From Rhodoferax sp. (GTDB lineage: Bacteria > Pseudomonadota > Gammaproteobacteria > Burkholderiales > Burkholderiaceae_C), in NCBI RefSeq assembly GCF_023700745.1, contig NZ_JAMPYG010000001.1, positions 186,001-250,000 on the forward strand: a stretch of DNA of 64,000 nt. Direction: 5' to 3'. The translations under genes were made by a program, and so were the position numbers. A model generated the notes under the pieces. It made no database searches. It had not been told where the DNA came from and saw only the letters and a list, made by a program, of their open reading frames with translations. Position 1 is the stretch's first letter, and every line of letters begins with the position of its first letter. Shown here in pieces: positions 19,687 through 29,014 of this stretch.

Positions 19687-20241
19687 ATGGCAAAAGTTGC
19701 CGTCGTTTTTCATTCGGGTTACGGCCACACCCTGCGCATGGCGCAATCGGTGGCTGATGGCGCCAACGCCGAGCTGGTGACGATTGACGCTGATGGCAAC
19801 CTGACCGAAGACGGCTGGGCAACACTCAATGAGGCCGATGCCATCATCATGGGCAGCCCCACCTACATGGGCAGCGTGAGTTGGCAGTTCAAGAAATTTG
19901 CCGACACGTCCAGTAAGGCCTGGTTCAGCCAAACCTGGAAAGACAAGATTTTTGGTGGCTTTACCGCCAGCGCCAACGTCAACGGCGACAAGCACTCCAC
20001 GCTGCATTACTTCATGACCCTGGCCATGCAGCATGGCGGCATCTGGGTAGGCACGGGCCTGCACTACAACAACACCAAGGCGGCGCAACGCCATGACATC
20101 AACTACCTGGCCTCCAGTACCGGCCCCATGGCGCAAACCCCCGGCGATGCGGGCGGCGCTGAAATGAATCCCGGTGACCTGGAGACCGCCCGCCTGTTCG
20201 GCCAGCGCGTAGCGGAAGTGGCGGCCAGATTCAAGGGATAA
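19687..20241 (+). CDS. Flavodoxin-fold NAD(P)H-quinone oxidoreductase-like protein (WrbA-related)
   Basis: A 184-residue flavoprotein with the FMN phosphate loop HSGYGHTLRMA, then IIMGSPTYMGSVSWQFK and the HYNNT region. WrbA-type enzymes reduce quinones with NAD(P)H. It is slightly shorter than E. coli WrbA and more distant, so I give the fold rather than a symbol. AAGGAG lies about ten bases before the ATG. It is followed by a REP pair and rlmB. Confidence 0.8.
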   Translation: MAKVAVVFHSGYGHTLRMAQSVADGANAELVTIDADGNLTEDGWATLNEADAIIMGSPTYMGSVSWQFKKFADTSSKAWFSQTWKDKIFGGFTASANVNGDKHSTLHYFMTLAMQHGGIWVGTGLHYNNTKAAQRHDINYLASSTGPMAQTPGDAGGAEMNPGDLETARLFGQRVAEVAARFKG

Positions 20242-20250
20242 GGACAGCCA

Positions 20251-20313
20251 TCGGCCCGAGGACGGGCCTCCCACAAATTGCGAACCCCTGTGGGAGCGGC
20301 GCCCTCGCCGCGA
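20251..20313. repeat. REP-like inverted pair, locus 4
   Basis: 20251-20274 minus (GGCCCG/CGGGCC, loop TCCT) and 20290-20313 plus (GCGGCG/CGCCGC, loop CCCT), lying 30 bases before the rlmB start. The heads face inward, the reverse of locus 1. Confidence 0.8.
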
Positions 20314-20342
20314 TTGACTCACAGCCGCGATAATTGTGCACT

Positions 20343-21113
20343 ATGTCCAATCCCAAAGTTCTGTTCGGCTTTCATGCCGTGGGCGTGCGTCTCAAGACCG
20401 CGCCCAAATCCATCGTCGAAATCTACATCGACCCGACCCGTCGCGACGCGCGTATGCGCCAGTTTGTCGACAAGGTCAAGGAGGCTGGTGTGCGCCTGCT
20501 CGAAGCCGACGGCATGCGCCTGGCCAAGCTGTGCGGCAGTCACGGGCATCAGGGCGTGGCAGCGCGGGTGCATGAACTCACGCAAGTGACTTCGCTCGAT
20601 GAGTTGCTCGAACAACTTGAAGCTACCCAGCTGGCGCTGCCCGTGAACGAGCGCGTGCAGCCGCTGATTCTGGTGCTTGACGGTGTGACCGATCCACACA
20701 ACCTGGGCGCCTGCCTGCGCGTGGCCGACGGCGCCGGCGTGCATGCCGTGATTGCGCCCAAGGACCACGCTGCAGGCATCAACGCCACCGTGGCCAAGGT
20801 GGCCAGCGGTGCCGCCGAGACCGTGCCGTATTTCATGGTGACCAATCTGGCGCGCACCCTCAATGAGCTGAAGGAACGCAATATCTGGATCATTGGCACC
20901 AGCGATGCGGCCACCAGAACACTGTACCAGGCGGATCTGAAAGGCCCGGTGGCGCTGGTGCTGGGTGCCGAGGGCGACGGCATGCGCCAGCTCACTGCCA
21001 AGACCTGCGACGAGTTGATCAGCATCCCGATGCGCGGTGCGGTGGAGAGCCTGAATGTGTCAGTGGCCAGCGGGGTTTGCTTGTACGAGGCGCTGCGTCA
21101 GCGGTCTTTGTAG
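20343..21113 (+). CDS. rlmB: 23S rRNA (guanosine-2'-O-)-methyltransferase RlmB (SpoU family)
   Basis: Methylates the ribose of G2251 in the 23S rRNA P-loop. The 256-residue protein has an N-terminal substrate-binding domain (VLFGFHAVGVRL) and a C-terminal SPOUT domain with the three signatures LDGVTDPHNLGACLRVADGA, LVLGAEGDGMR and IPMRGAVESLNVSVASGV. The ATG at 20343 gives MSNPKVLFGFHAV. A TTG three codons upstream is in frame but less likely. No strong ribosome site; REP units lie just upstream. Confidence 0.93.
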   Translation: MSNPKVLFGFHAVGVRLKTAPKSIVEIYIDPTRRDARMRQFVDKVKEAGVRLLEADGMRLAKLCGSHGHQGVAARVHELTQVTSLDELLEQLEATQLALPVNERVQPLILVLDGVTDPHNLGACLRVADGAGVHAVIAPKDHAAGINATVAKVASGAAETVPYFMVTNLARTLNELKERNIWIIGTSDAATRTLYQADLKGPVALVLGAEGDGMRQLTAKTCDELISIPMRGAVESLNVSVASGVCLYEALRQRSL

Positions 21114-21127
21114 GGGACAAGGGGCAT

Positions 21128-21151
21128 TCGCGGCGAGGGCGCCGCTCCCAC
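21128..21151 (-). repeat. REP-like unit, locus 5
   Basis: A single perfect unit (GTGGGA, GCGGCG, CCCT, CGCCGC, GA on the minus strand) between the convergent ends of rlmB and rfbC. It could act as a bidirectional transcription end. Confidence 0.78.
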
Positions 21152-21182
21152 AAGGGTGCTGCTCTCACAGGGCGCGCAGCAC

Positions 21183-21734
21183 CTACGCAAACGTAGAGGC
21201 GCTGGCCAAAGGCAATCCGGCCAGGTCCTTGGCGGCCAGCAGTGGCGTGCCTTCCATAGGCCAGTTCACGCCCACGGCGGGGTCGTTCCACAACAGGCTG
21301 CGCTCAAACTCGGGGTACCAGTAGTCGGTGGTTTTGTACAGGAACTCGGCACTGTCGCTGGTCACCAGAAAGCCATGGGCAAAACCCGGCGGGATCCAGA
21401 GCTGGCGCTTGTTCTCGGCGGACAAGCACACGCCTTCCCATTGGCCAAAGTGCGGTGAGCTGCGGCGCATGTCCACCGCCACGTCAAAGACCTCGCCTTG
21501 GGTCACACGCACCAGCTTGCCCTGGGCGTGCTCGATCTGGTAATGCAGGCCGCGCAGCACACCTTGGGCCGACTTGCTGTGGTTGTCCTGCACAAAGGCC
21601 ACGTCGAGCCCGGTGCATTGGGCAAAGTCGCGCGCGTTGAAGCTCTCAAAAAAGAAGCCACGGGCGTCGCCAAAGACCTTGGGTTCAAGAATCAGCACGC
21701 CGGGCAGGGCAGTCGGGGTGACGGTGTAGGGCAT
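21183..21734 (-). CDS. rfbC: dTDP-4-dehydrorhamnose 3,5-epimerase
   Basis: Third step of dTDP-L-rhamnose synthesis. The 183-residue cupin enzyme shows the N-terminal PKVFGDARGFFFESFN, QDNHSKSAQGVLRGLHYQ with the catalytic His, and WIPPGFAHGFLV. It is last in the leftward operon rfbB-rfbD-rfbA-rfbC, three bases after rfbA. Confidence 0.95.
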   Translation of the reverse strand: MPYTVTPTALPGVLILEPKVFGDARGFFFESFNARDFAQCTGLDVAFVQDNHSKSAQGVLRGLHYQIEHAQGKLVRVTQGEVFDVAVDMRRSSPHFGQWEGVCLSAENKRQLWIPPGFAHGFLVTSDSAEFLYKTTDYWYPEFERSLLWNDPAVGVNWPMEGTPLLAAKDLAGLPLASASTFA

Positions 21735-21737
21735 GAT

Positions 21738-22610
21738 TTATTTCAGCAGGTTCAGCAAATACTGGCCATAGCCATTCTTGGCCAGGGGTGCGGCGAGTTT
21801 TTGAATCTGTGAAGCGTCAATCCAGTTTTGCGCAAAGGCAATTTCTTCGGGGCAGGCCACTTGCAGGCCCTGACGCTTTTGCAGCGTGGCAATAAAGCTG
21901 GTGGCCTCCAGCAGGCTGTCGTGGGTGCCGGTGTCGAGCCAGGCGTAACCGCGACCCATGATTTCGACATTGAGCTGACCCTGCTCCAGGTAGCGCCGGT
22001 TGACATCGGTGATTTCCAGCTCGCCGCGCGGCGACGGCTTGATGCTGGCGGCGATGTCGCAGACCTGGTGATCGTAAAAGTACAGGCCGGTGACGGCGTA
22101 ATTGCTCTTGGGCTGCCTGGGCTTTTCCTCGATGCTGATGGCGCGTTTGTACGCATCGAACTCGACCACGCCATAACGTTCGGGGTCGGTCACATGGTAG
22201 GCAAACACGCTTGCGCCGCTGGTGTGGGCATTGGCGTTGGCCAGCAGTTTGACCAGGTCATGACCATAAAAAATGTTGTCGCCCAGCACCAGCGCGCTCG
22301 GCTGCCCGGCCACGAAGTCGCGGCCGATGATGAAAGCTTGCGCCAGACCGTCCGGGCTGGGTTGCACGGCGTAGCTGATGGTCATGCCCCACTGGCTGCC
22401 GTCACCCAGCAATTCCGCAAAGCGCGGCGTGTCGTGCGGGGTCGAGATCACCAGCACCTCGCGCATCCCGGCCAACATGAGAGTGCTCAAGGGGTAATAG
22501 ATCATGGGCTTGTCATAGACCGGCATGAGCTGTTTGCTGACCGCCTGGGTGACCGGGTAAAGCCGGGTGCCGGAGCCGCCCGCGAGGATGATGCCTTTGC
22601 GCTGTGTCAT
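21738..22610 (-). CDS. rfbA: Glucose-1-phosphate thymidylyltransferase
   Basis: Makes dTDP-glucose from glucose-1-phosphate and dTTP, the entry step of the rhamnose pathway. The 290-residue nucleotidyltransferase has the N-terminal [16 protein letters not shown], the [10 protein letters not shown] substrate loop, [20 protein letters not shown] and the C-terminal [13 protein letters not shown]. It sits between rfbD and rfbC. Confidence 0.96.
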   Translation of the reverse strand: MTQRKGIILAGGSGTRLYPVTQAVSKQLMPVYDKPMIYYPLSTLMLAGMREVLVISTPHDTPRFAELLGDGSQWGMTISYAVQPSPDGLAQAFIIGRDFVAGQPSALVLGDNIFYGHDLVKLLANANAHTSGASVFAYHVTDPERYGVVEFDAYKRAISIEEKPRQPKSNYAVTGLYFYDHQVCDIAASIKPSPRGELEITDVNRRYLEQGQLNVEIMGRGYAWLDTGTHDSLLEATSFIATLQKRQGLQVACPEEIAFAQNWIDASQIQKLAAPLAKNGYGQYLLNLLK

Positions 22611-22629
22611 TGTTTTGTTCCCTTGAAAT

Positions 22630-23538
22630 TTATTTGCCCAGCACCTCTGCCAGCATGCGGTTTACCCCCATTTGCCATGGCGGCAGGGTCAAACCAAAGG
22701 TGGTTTGCAGCTTGCGGGTGTCCAGGCGTGAGTTCAGCGGCCGCTTGGCCGGTGTCGGAAAGGCGCTGGTGGGTACCGGTTTGACCTCGGTCGCCTTGAT
22801 CTTCACATCAGGCAGGATGTCCTGGGCCTGTTCGATGACGTGTTTGGCATAGTCGAACCAGGTGGTACTGCCATCGGCACCGAGGTGGTAAATGCCGGCC
22901 AGGGCTTCGGACGATGCATCTTGACGGCAGACCTGGCGGATGGCGTGGGCAGTGATGTCGGCAATCAGCTCGGCACCCGTGGGCGCACCCCATTGGTCGT
23001 TGATGACCGTGAGCAACTCGCGCTCCTGCGCCAGGCGCAACATGGTCTTTGCAAAGTTGCCACCACGTGCGGCGTAAACCCAGCTGGTGCGGAAAATCAG
23101 ATGGCGTGGATTGTTGCCAACAATCAATGCTTCGCCTTCCAGCTTGCTGCTGCCATAAACATTCAGCGGACCGGTGGCGTCGCCTTCGCTCCAGGGCAAC
23201 ATGCCGCTGCCGTCAAAGACGTAGTCGGTGCTGTAGTGCACCAGCCAGGCACCGAGCTTGGCTGCCTCTGCGGCCAGCACCCCGGGTGCCATCGCGTTGA
23301 GGGTTCGGGCCAGTTCGGGTTCACCCTCAGCCTTATCCACCGCGGTGTGGGCCGCCGCATTGACGATGACATCAGGCTGGATGGCCCGCACGGTGGTGGC
23401 AAGATCGTCCAGGCGACTGATGTCACCACAGAAATCGGTGTTGTGGCGATCGAGTGCAAAAAGTTCACCCAAAGGCGCCAGGCTGCGTTGCAACTCCCAG
23501 CCGACCTGGCCGTTTTTACCGAGGAGCAGGATTTTCAT
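22630..23538 (-). CDS. rfbD: dTDP-4-dehydrorhamnose reductase
   Basis: Final NAD(P)H-dependent reduction giving dTDP-L-rhamnose. The 302-residue SDR-type protein starts [20 protein letters not shown] at 23538 and has [13 protein letters not shown], then the YxxxK equivalent in [10 protein letters not shown]. The ATG overlaps the rfbB stop as ATGA; the longer frame into rfbB is rejected. A 19-base gap separates it from rfbA. Confidence 0.95.
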   Translation of the reverse strand: MKILLLGKNGQVGWELQRSLAPLGELFALDRHNTDFCGDISRLDDLATTVRAIQPDVIVNAAAHTAVDKAEGEPELARTLNAMAPGVLAAEAAKLGAWLVHYSTDYVFDGSGMLPWSEGDATGPLNVYGSSKLEGEALIVGNNPRHLIFRTSWVYAARGGNFAKTMLRLAQERELLTVINDQWGAPTGAELIADITAHAIRQVCRQDASSEALAGIYHLGADGSTTWFDYAKHVIEQAQDILPDVKIKATEVKPVPTSAFPTPAKRPLNSRLDTRKLQTTFGLTLPPWQMGVNRMLAEVLGK

Positions 23539-24614
23539 GCGTACTGCTTTTGCACCCACTCGCGGTAGGCGCCGCTTTGCACATGCGCCACCCAGTCCGG
23601 GTTGTCCAGGTACCACTGCACAGTTTTGCGGATGCCGGACTCAAACGTCTCGGCCGGTTTCCAGCCCAGTTCGGCTTCGAGTTTGCGCGCGTCGATGGCG
23701 TAGCGGCGGTCGTGGCCGGGGCGGTCGGTCACATAGGTGATCTGGTCTTTGTAAGGCTTGCCGTCGGCGCGCGGGCGCAGCTCGTCGAGCAGGGCGCAAA
23801 CGGTGTGCACAATGTCGATGTTGGCCTTTTCGTTCCAGCCGCCGACGTTGTAGACCTCGCCCAGGCGGCCGGCTTCGAGCACACGGCGGATCGCGCTGCA
23901 GTGGTCCTTGACGTACAGCCAGTCGCGTATTTGCTGGCCGTCGCCATACACCGGCAGCGCCTTGCCAGCCAGCGCGTTGACAATCATCAGCGGGATCAAC
24001 TTTTCGGGGAAATGGTAGGGGCCGTAGTTGTTGGAGCAGTTGGTGGTCAGCACCGGCAGGCCATAGGTGTGGTGCCAGGCACGCACCAGGTGGTCGGAAG
24101 CGGCTTTGCTGGCCGAATACGGGCTGTTGGGTTCTATGTGGCTGGTCTCGGTAAAGGCCGGATCGTCCTTTTTAAGCGACCCATAGACCTCGTCGGTGGA
24201 GACATGCAGAAACCGGAACCTGTTTTTTGTAGGAGCGACGCCCCCGTCGCGATTTTCCTGGGGCAGGTTCTGCCAATAGCCGCGCACCGACTCCAGCAGG
24301 TTGAAGGTGCCCACAATATTGGTCTGGATGAACTCACCGGGGCCGTGGATGGAGCGGTCAACATGGCTCTCGGCGGCAAAATTGACCACGGCACGCGGCT
24401 GGTACCGGGCCAGCAGCTGGCTGACCAGTGCCACATCGCCAATGTCGCCCTGTACCAGCGTGTGGCGGGTGTCGCCTTGCAGGCTTTGCAGGGTTTCGGG
24501 GTTGCCGGCGTAGGTGAGTTTGTCGAGATTGATGACCGGCTCGTCGCTCTGCGCTAGCCAATCGAGGACGAAATTGGCGCCAATAAAACCAGCGCCGCCT
24601 GTGACCAGGATCAT
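23535..24614 (-). CDS. rfbB: dTDP-glucose 4,6-dehydratase
   Basis: Converts dTDP-glucose to dTDP-4-keto-6-deoxyglucose. The 359-residue enzyme has the NAD motif [22 protein letters not shown] with the catalytic Thr/Asp/Glu set, and [12 protein letters not shown] with Tyr/Lys. It is first in the rfbBDAC operon. An oddity is residues 121-129 (NRDGGVAPT), encoded by a REP-like palindrome (24229-24252) between the RGYWQNL helix and the RFLHVSTDE strand, a place where other members vary in length. The enzyme is probably still active. Confidence 0.95.
   Translation of the reverse strand: MILVTGGAGFIGANFVLDWLAQSDEPVINLDKLTYAGNPETLQSLQGDTRHTLVQGDIGDVALVSQLLARYQPRAVVNFAAESHVDRSIHGPGEFIQTNIVGTFNLLESVRGYWQNLPQENRDGGVAPTKNRFRFLHVSTDEVYGSLKKDDPAFTETSHIEPNSPYSASKAASDHLVRAWHHTYGLPVLTTNCSNNYGPYHFPEKLIPLMIVNALAGKALPVYGDGQQIRDWLYVKDHCSAIRRVLEAGRLGEVYNVGGWNEKANIDIVHTVCALLDELRPRADGKPYKDQITYVTDRPGHDRRYAIDARKLEAELGWKPAETFESGIRKTVQWYLDNPDWVAHVQSGAYREWVQKQYA
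24229..24252 (+). repeat. REP-like unit inside rfbB, locus 6
   Basis: GTAGGA, stem GCGACG, loop CCCC, stem CGTCGC, GA. The stem differs from the common types at matching positions on both arms, so pairing is kept. It lies in frame within rfbB, antisense to the coding direction. Confidence 0.75.
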
Positions 24615-24704
24615 GTTGTTCTTCCCTCATTAATTCAGTTTGAGAAGTGTAATGGGGACAAAGCAGGGAATGTGGTGGGATTGTCACAGACCAAACAGCG
24701 CCCT

Positions 24705-24768
24705 GTGGGAGCGGCGCCCTCGCCGCGATTGCCCCCAACAGCCATCGGCCAGAGGGCAGGCCGCCTAG
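24705..24768. repeat. REP-like inverted pair, locus 7
   Basis: 24705-24728 plus is a perfect GCGGCG/CGCCGC unit. 24745-24768 minus is a decayed GGCCCG-type unit with one stem mismatch. They lie in the 187-base gap between the ABC-F gene and rfbB, downstream of the ABC-F stop and upstream of the rfbB start. Confidence 0.75.
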
Positions 24769-24801
24769 AGGCTACCGTCGCCGCGATGGACTGATTGTGC
24801 A

Positions 24802-26757
24802 TCAAGCCGCGGACTCCATTTCGCTCGACACGGCCAGCCACTGCTCTTCGAGGTTTTGCAATTCTTCGTTGACCGCTTTCAGGCGTTTGCCCTGGTTGGC
24901 AAAGTCGGCGGGCGGTGGCGATTGGCACAGGTGACCTTCCAGCTGGGTGCCCTCGGCCTGAAGTGTCGCCATGCGGGCTTCAAGGTCGGCCAGTTTGCGC
25001 TTGAGCGCGCTGCTGGGGGCGGGTTTGGCCTTGAGCTTGGCAGCGGCCGCCGCTTCGGCCTGTGCCTTGCGCTCGGCCTTGGCGGCGGCGCTGCTGGCTT
25101 CCTTGATGAGTTCGCGCTGGCGCTTGGCCTCGTCGAGCAGGTAACGCTGGTAGTCGTCCAGGTCGCCGTCAAAGGGTTCGACGCCGCCATGCGAGACCAT
25201 CCAGAATTCGTCACAGACCGACCTGAGCAGGGCACGGTCGTGGCTGACCAGCATGACGGTGCCCTCGAATTCATTGAGTGCCATGGCCAGCGCCTCGCGG
25301 GTGGCCAGGTCGAGGTGGTTGGTCGGCTCGTCAAGCAGCAGCAGGTTGGGGCGCTGCCAGACGATCATGCACAGCACCAGCCGCGCTTTTTCGCCGCCGC
25401 TCATGCTGCCCACGGCCTGCTTGACCATGTCGCCACCAAAGTTGAAGGTACCCAGGAAACTGCGCAGGTCTTGCTCGCGCGTCTGCTGGCCAACGATCTT
25501 GCCGGCTGCCGTCATGTCCTTGACCAGGCGGATCATGTGCTCCAGCGGGGTATCTGCAGGTCGCAGCACGTCGAGCTCCTGCTGGGCAAAGTAGCCAATG
25601 TTGAGGCCCTTGCCTTCGGTGATCTCGCCGCCGATGGGCGCCAGATCACGCGCGATGGTTTTCACCACGGTCGATTTGCCCTGGCCGTTGGCGCCCAGAA
25701 TACCGATGCGCTGACCGGCCAGCACCGACTTGCTGACGTTGCGCACGATCACCGTGGGCGGCGTGCCCTCGGGCGCATCCTCCGGCGGCGGATAACCAAA
25801 GCTGACACCGCTCATCGACAGCATCGGGTTGGGCAGGTTGGCGGGTTCCTTGAATTCAAAGGTGAAGTCGGCCTCGGACAGCAGGGGGGCGATTTTTTCC
25901 ATGCGGTCCAGTGCCTTGACCCGGCTTTGCGCCTGCTTGGCCTTGCTGGCTTTGGCCTTGAAGCGGGCGATGAACTTTTGCAGGTGGGCAATCTTGTCCT
26001 GCTGCTTGGCAAAGGCGTTCTGTTGCAACTCCATCTGCTCGGCGCGCATGTCCTCGAACTTGCTGTAGTTGCCGCCGTAGCGCACCAGCTTGCCCGCGTC
26101 AATGTGCAGCGTGACATTGGTCACGGCATCGAGAAATTCGCGGTCGTGGCTGATGACGATCATGGTGCCTTCGTAACGCTTGAGCCAGGCCTCCAGCCAG
26201 ACCAATGCGTCCAGGTCCAGGTGGTTGGTGGGTTCGTCCAGCAGCAGCAGGTCGCTGGGGCACATCAGCGCGCGGGCCAATTGCAGGCGCATGCGCCAGC
26301 CGCCCGAGAAGCTGTTGACCGGGTTGTCGAGCTCGGTGGTCTTGAAACCCAGGCCTTGAATGAGTGCTTGGGCGCGCGCCGGCGCGTCGTGGGCACCGGC
26401 ATCCTGCAACGCCATGTAGGCGTGGGCCATGCGGTCGTAGTCGTCGGTGGCCTCAGAAGCCGTGACTTCCTGTTGTGCGGCCAGCAGGGTGGTGTCGCCG
26501 TCGACGACAAAGTCGGTGGCGCTCTGCTCGGTTTCGGGCATGTCCTGCGCCACCTGGCCCATGCGCCACTGGGTGGGGATGTAGTATTCGCCGCCGTCCT
26601 CGTGCAGATTGCCGTTGAAGAGGGCAAACAGCGACGACTTGCCGGCGCCGTTGCGCCCCACCAAGCCGACCTTTTCGCCGGGGTTGATGGTGACGCTGGC
26701 ACCGTCAAGCAGCACTTTGGCGCCGCGACGCAAATTAACGTTTTTTAATGTAATCAA
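24802..26757 (-). CDS. ABC-F family ATP-binding protein (YheS-like)
   Basis: A 651-residue soluble protein with two ABC ATPase domains and no membrane helices. Domain 1 has GLVGRNGAGKSS and LLLDEPTNHLDLDALVWLE; domain 2 has GILGANGQGKST, SGGEKARLVL and LLLDEPTNHLD. The linker (RFKAKASKAKQAQSRVKALD) and the C-terminal Lys/Ala-rich coiled coil are typical of ABC-F translation factors, which act on ribosomes. The length and C-terminal extension suggest YheS rather than EttA, with moderate certainty. Confidence 0.9.
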   Translation of the reverse strand: MITLKNVNLRRGAKVLLDGASVTINPGEKVGLVGRNGAGKSSLFALFNGNLHEDGGEYYIPTQWRMGQVAQDMPETEQSATDFVVDGDTTLLAAQQEVTASEATDDYDRMAHAYMALQDAGAHDAPARAQALIQGLGFKTTELDNPVNSFSGGWRMRLQLARALMCPSDLLLLDEPTNHLDLDALVWLEAWLKRYEGTMIVISHDREFLDAVTNVTLHIDAGKLVRYGGNYSKFEDMRAEQMELQQNAFAKQQDKIAHLQKFIARFKAKASKAKQAQSRVKALDRMEKIAPLLSEADFTFEFKEPANLPNPMLSMSGVSFGYPPPEDAPEGTPPTVIVRNVSKSVLAGQRIGILGANGQGKSTVVKTIARDLAPIGGEITEGKGLNIGYFAQQELDVLRPADTPLEHMIRLVKDMTAAGKIVGQQTREQDLRSFLGTFNFGGDMVKQAVGSMSGGEKARLVLCMIVWQRPNLLLLDEPTNHLDLATREALAMALNEFEGTVMLVSHDRALLRSVCDEFWMVSHGGVEPFDGDLDDYQRYLLDEAKRQRELIKEASSAAAKAERKAQAEAAAAAKLKAKPAPSSALKRKLADLEARMATLQAEGTQLEGHLCQSPPPADFANQGKRLKAVNEELQNLEEQWLAVSSEMESAA

Positions 26758-26803
26758 TGGGTTGCTTTGTATTTTTAATGTTTTAGATGAATATTAGGAA
26801 GCG

Positions 26804-26883
26804 TCGACCCGAGGGCGGGCCTCCTACAAAGGCAAGGCGCCCTGTGGGAGCTCCACCCTGTAGGAGCGGCGCCCTCGCCGCGA
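26804..26883. repeat. REP-like units, locus 8
   Basis: 26804-26827 minus (GGCCCG-type, one mismatch), a truncated head at 26844-26849, and 26860-26883 plus (GTAGGA, GCGGCG, CCCT, CGCCGC, GA). They fill the gap between prmB and the ABC-F gene. The short head may mark a partly deleted unit. Confidence 0.75.
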
Positions 26884-26898
26884 TTGCATTCCAATCGA

Positions 26899-27834
26899 TC
26901 ATGGCAACTTCAACATCGCCTCACGCGTCACCAGCAACACCTGGTCTTCGCCGGCGCTGGTGGCCAGCCAGATCACGCCGAGGGAGGGGAAAGCGGCTTC
27001 GAAGTGGGTATTCTCGTTGCCGATTTCAAGCACCAGGATGGCGTTTTCTGTCATGTGGGCAGGCGCTGCCTGCAACAGGCGGCGGACAAAATCCATGCCA
27101 TCGACACCGCCTGCCGTGTTGCCGTCAAGCGCCAGCGCAGGCTCTGCCCTGAATTCTGGTGGCAGTGTGGCCATGCTGGCGGCATTGACATAGGGCGGGT
27201 TGCACAAAATCAGGTCATAGGGGCCGCCGTGATCCGGCAGGCCATCACCCAGATGCAGGGTGATGCGCTCATGCAGACCATGGTGCTCCACGTTGATGCG
27301 GGCCACTTCGAGCGCATCGGCACTGATGTCCGATGCCTGCACCATCACCTCGGGGTAAACCAGCGCGGCCAGCACGGCCAGGCTGCCGTTGCCGGTGCAC
27401 AAATCGAGCACCCGGTGGGTCGATTCATTGAGCCAGTAGTCGAGACTGCCTTCGACCAGCACTTCGGCTATCAGCGAGCGTGGCACGATGGCGCGTTCGT
27501 CCACGTAAAACGAGACGCCTTGCAGCCAGGCCTCGCGGGTCAGGTAGGCAGCTGGTTTGCGTGTCTTAATGCGGGTTTTCAACAGAGCGGCTACCTGCGC
27601 CTGTTCGGCAGGCGTGACCAGCCGCGTCGACACCGGGGCATCCGCGTCGGGGGTGGGTTCAAGCGGTGTGTCCAGCGGCAGTTCGAGTTGCCACAACACC
27701 AGCCAGGCGGCTTCGTCGAAAGCATTCTGGGTGCCGTGGCCAAACACCACACCGGCTTCGGTCAATTGCTGCGCGGCACGGGTCACACAGTCCAGCAGTG
27801 TGATGTCTTCGCCGTGAGGAAGATGCCGCTTCAT
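26899..27834 (-). CDS. prmB: 50S ribosomal protein L3 glutamine N5-methyltransferase
   Basis: Methylates a glutamine of ribosomal protein L3. The 311-residue protein has an N-terminal helical domain, the SAM motif [19 protein letters not shown] and the catalytic [10 protein letters not shown]. It resembles PrmC, but the PRSLIAEVL motif upstream of the SAM site favours PrmB. Its start overlaps the dapE stop by four bases, so the two are probably translated together. Confidence 0.9.
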   Translation of the reverse strand: MKRHLPHGEDITLLDCVTRAAQQLTEAGVVFGHGTQNAFDEAAWLVLWQLELPLDTPLEPTPDADAPVSTRLVTPAEQAQVAALLKTRIKTRKPAAYLTREAWLQGVSFYVDERAIVPRSLIAEVLVEGSLDYWLNESTHRVLDLCTGNGSLAVLAALVYPEVMVQASDISADALEVARINVEHHGLHERITLHLGDGLPDHGGPYDLILCNPPYVNAASMATLPPEFRAEPALALDGNTAGGVDGMDFVRRLLQAAPAHMTENAILVLEIGNENTHFEAAFPSLGVIWLATSAGEDQVLLVTREAMLKLP

Positions 27835-29006
27835 GCCAGCAACTGCGCATGCAGGTTTTCCAGCACCCGACGGTAAATGTTTTTGAGCGGCTCAATGTCG
27901 GTCAGGGCAATGTGCTCGTTGATCTTGTGGATGGTGGCGTTGGGTGGGCCGAACTCGATGACTTGTGGGCAGATCTTGGCAATGAAACGGCCGTCGCTGG
28001 TGCCACCGCTGGTGGAAAGCTCCGGGGTCAGGCCGGTTTCGGCACCAATAGCCGCCACCACGGTATCGACCAGGGTGCCAGGTGGCGTCAAAAAAGGCAG
28101 GCCGCTGAGCGTCCAGGCCAGGTCATAGGCAAAGTCATGGCGGTCCAACACCGCTTGCAGGCGGCTTTGCAGGGTTTCCGGTGTGGATTCCGTTGAAAAC
28201 CGGAAGTTGAAGTCCACCACCACCGTGCCCGGAATGACATTGGTGGCACCGGTGCCGCCATGAATGTTGCTGACCTGCCAACTGGTGGGCGGGAAAAATG
28301 CGTTGCCGCGGTCCCATTCGATGCCGATCAGCTCGGCGAGCGCCGGTGCCAACAGGTGAATGGGATTGTTGGCCAGCTGCGGGTAGGCAATGTGGCCTTG
28401 GGTGCCCTTGACGGTCAGCTTGCCATTCAAGGAGCCGCGGCGGCCGTTTTTGATCATGTCGCCGGTGGACTTGACCGAAGTAGGCTCACCCACAATGCAG
28501 TAGTCCAGCACTTCGCCACGGGCTTGCAGCATGTCGCAGACCTTGACGGTACCGTCCAGGGCCGGGCCCTCTTCGTCACTGGTCAGCAGAAAACCGATGG
28601 CCAGCGGGGAGTCGGGCTGCGCTGTCACAAATTCTTCCGTGGCCACCATAAAGGCGGCCAGCGAAGTTTTCATGTCGGCAGCACCTCTGCCAAACAGTTT
28701 GCCGTCACGCAGCGTGGGCTTGAATGGGTCACTGTCCCAGAGTTTCACCGGACCGGTAGGCACGACATCAGTGTGGCCGGCAAACACCAGCAACCTGGTT
28801 GCGCCTGGCTGTCCCGGTATGGGCTTGGCCGGGCGTTTGGCCCACAGGTTGGTGACTTCAAAATCTGCCGGGCCACTGACGATGGTTTCCAGCTGGAAAC
28901 CGATGGCTTGCAGACGCGCGCCCATGATCTGCTGGCAGTGGGCGTCGCTTGGGGTCTCGGAAGGGCAAGCGATCAGGTCACAGGCCAGGGCAAGGGTAGG
29001 GTTCAT
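27831..29006 (-). CDS. dapE: Succinyl-diaminopimelate desuccinylase
   Basis: Removes succinate from N-succinyl-LL-diaminopimelate in lysine and peptidoglycan precursor synthesis. The 391-residue M20 metallopeptidase has the zinc ligands in [23 protein letters not shown] and [10 protein letters not shown], and the C-terminal [12 protein letters not shown] plus [14 protein letters not shown]. It lies downstream of dapC, dapD and the pilus ATPase gene on the same strand, and overlaps prmB. Confidence 0.95.
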   Translation of the reverse strand: MNPTLALACDLIACPSETPSDAHCQQIMGARLQAIGFQLETIVSGPADFEVTNLWAKRPAKPIPGQPGATRLLVFAGHTDVVPTGPVKLWDSDPFKPTLRDGKLFGRGAADMKTSLAAFMVATEEFVTAQPDSPLAIGFLLTSDEEGPALDGTVKVCDMLQARGEVLDYCIVGEPTSVKSTGDMIKNGRRGSLNGKLTVKGTQGHIAYPQLANNPIHLLAPALAELIGIEWDRGNAFFPPTSWQVSNIHGGTGATNVIPGTVVVDFNFRFSTESTPETLQSRLQAVLDRHDFAYDLAWTLSGLPFLTPPGTLVDTVVAAIGAETGLTPELSTSGGTSDGRFIAKICPQVIEFGPPNATIHKINEHIALTDIEPLKNIYRRVLENLHAQLLA

Positions 29007-29014
29007 GGGCAGGT

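Noticed and set aside
24856-26748. 630-codon open frame on the plus strand
   Set aside because: Antisense shadow of the ABC-F gene, produced by codon bias in GC-rich DNA; no domain seen.
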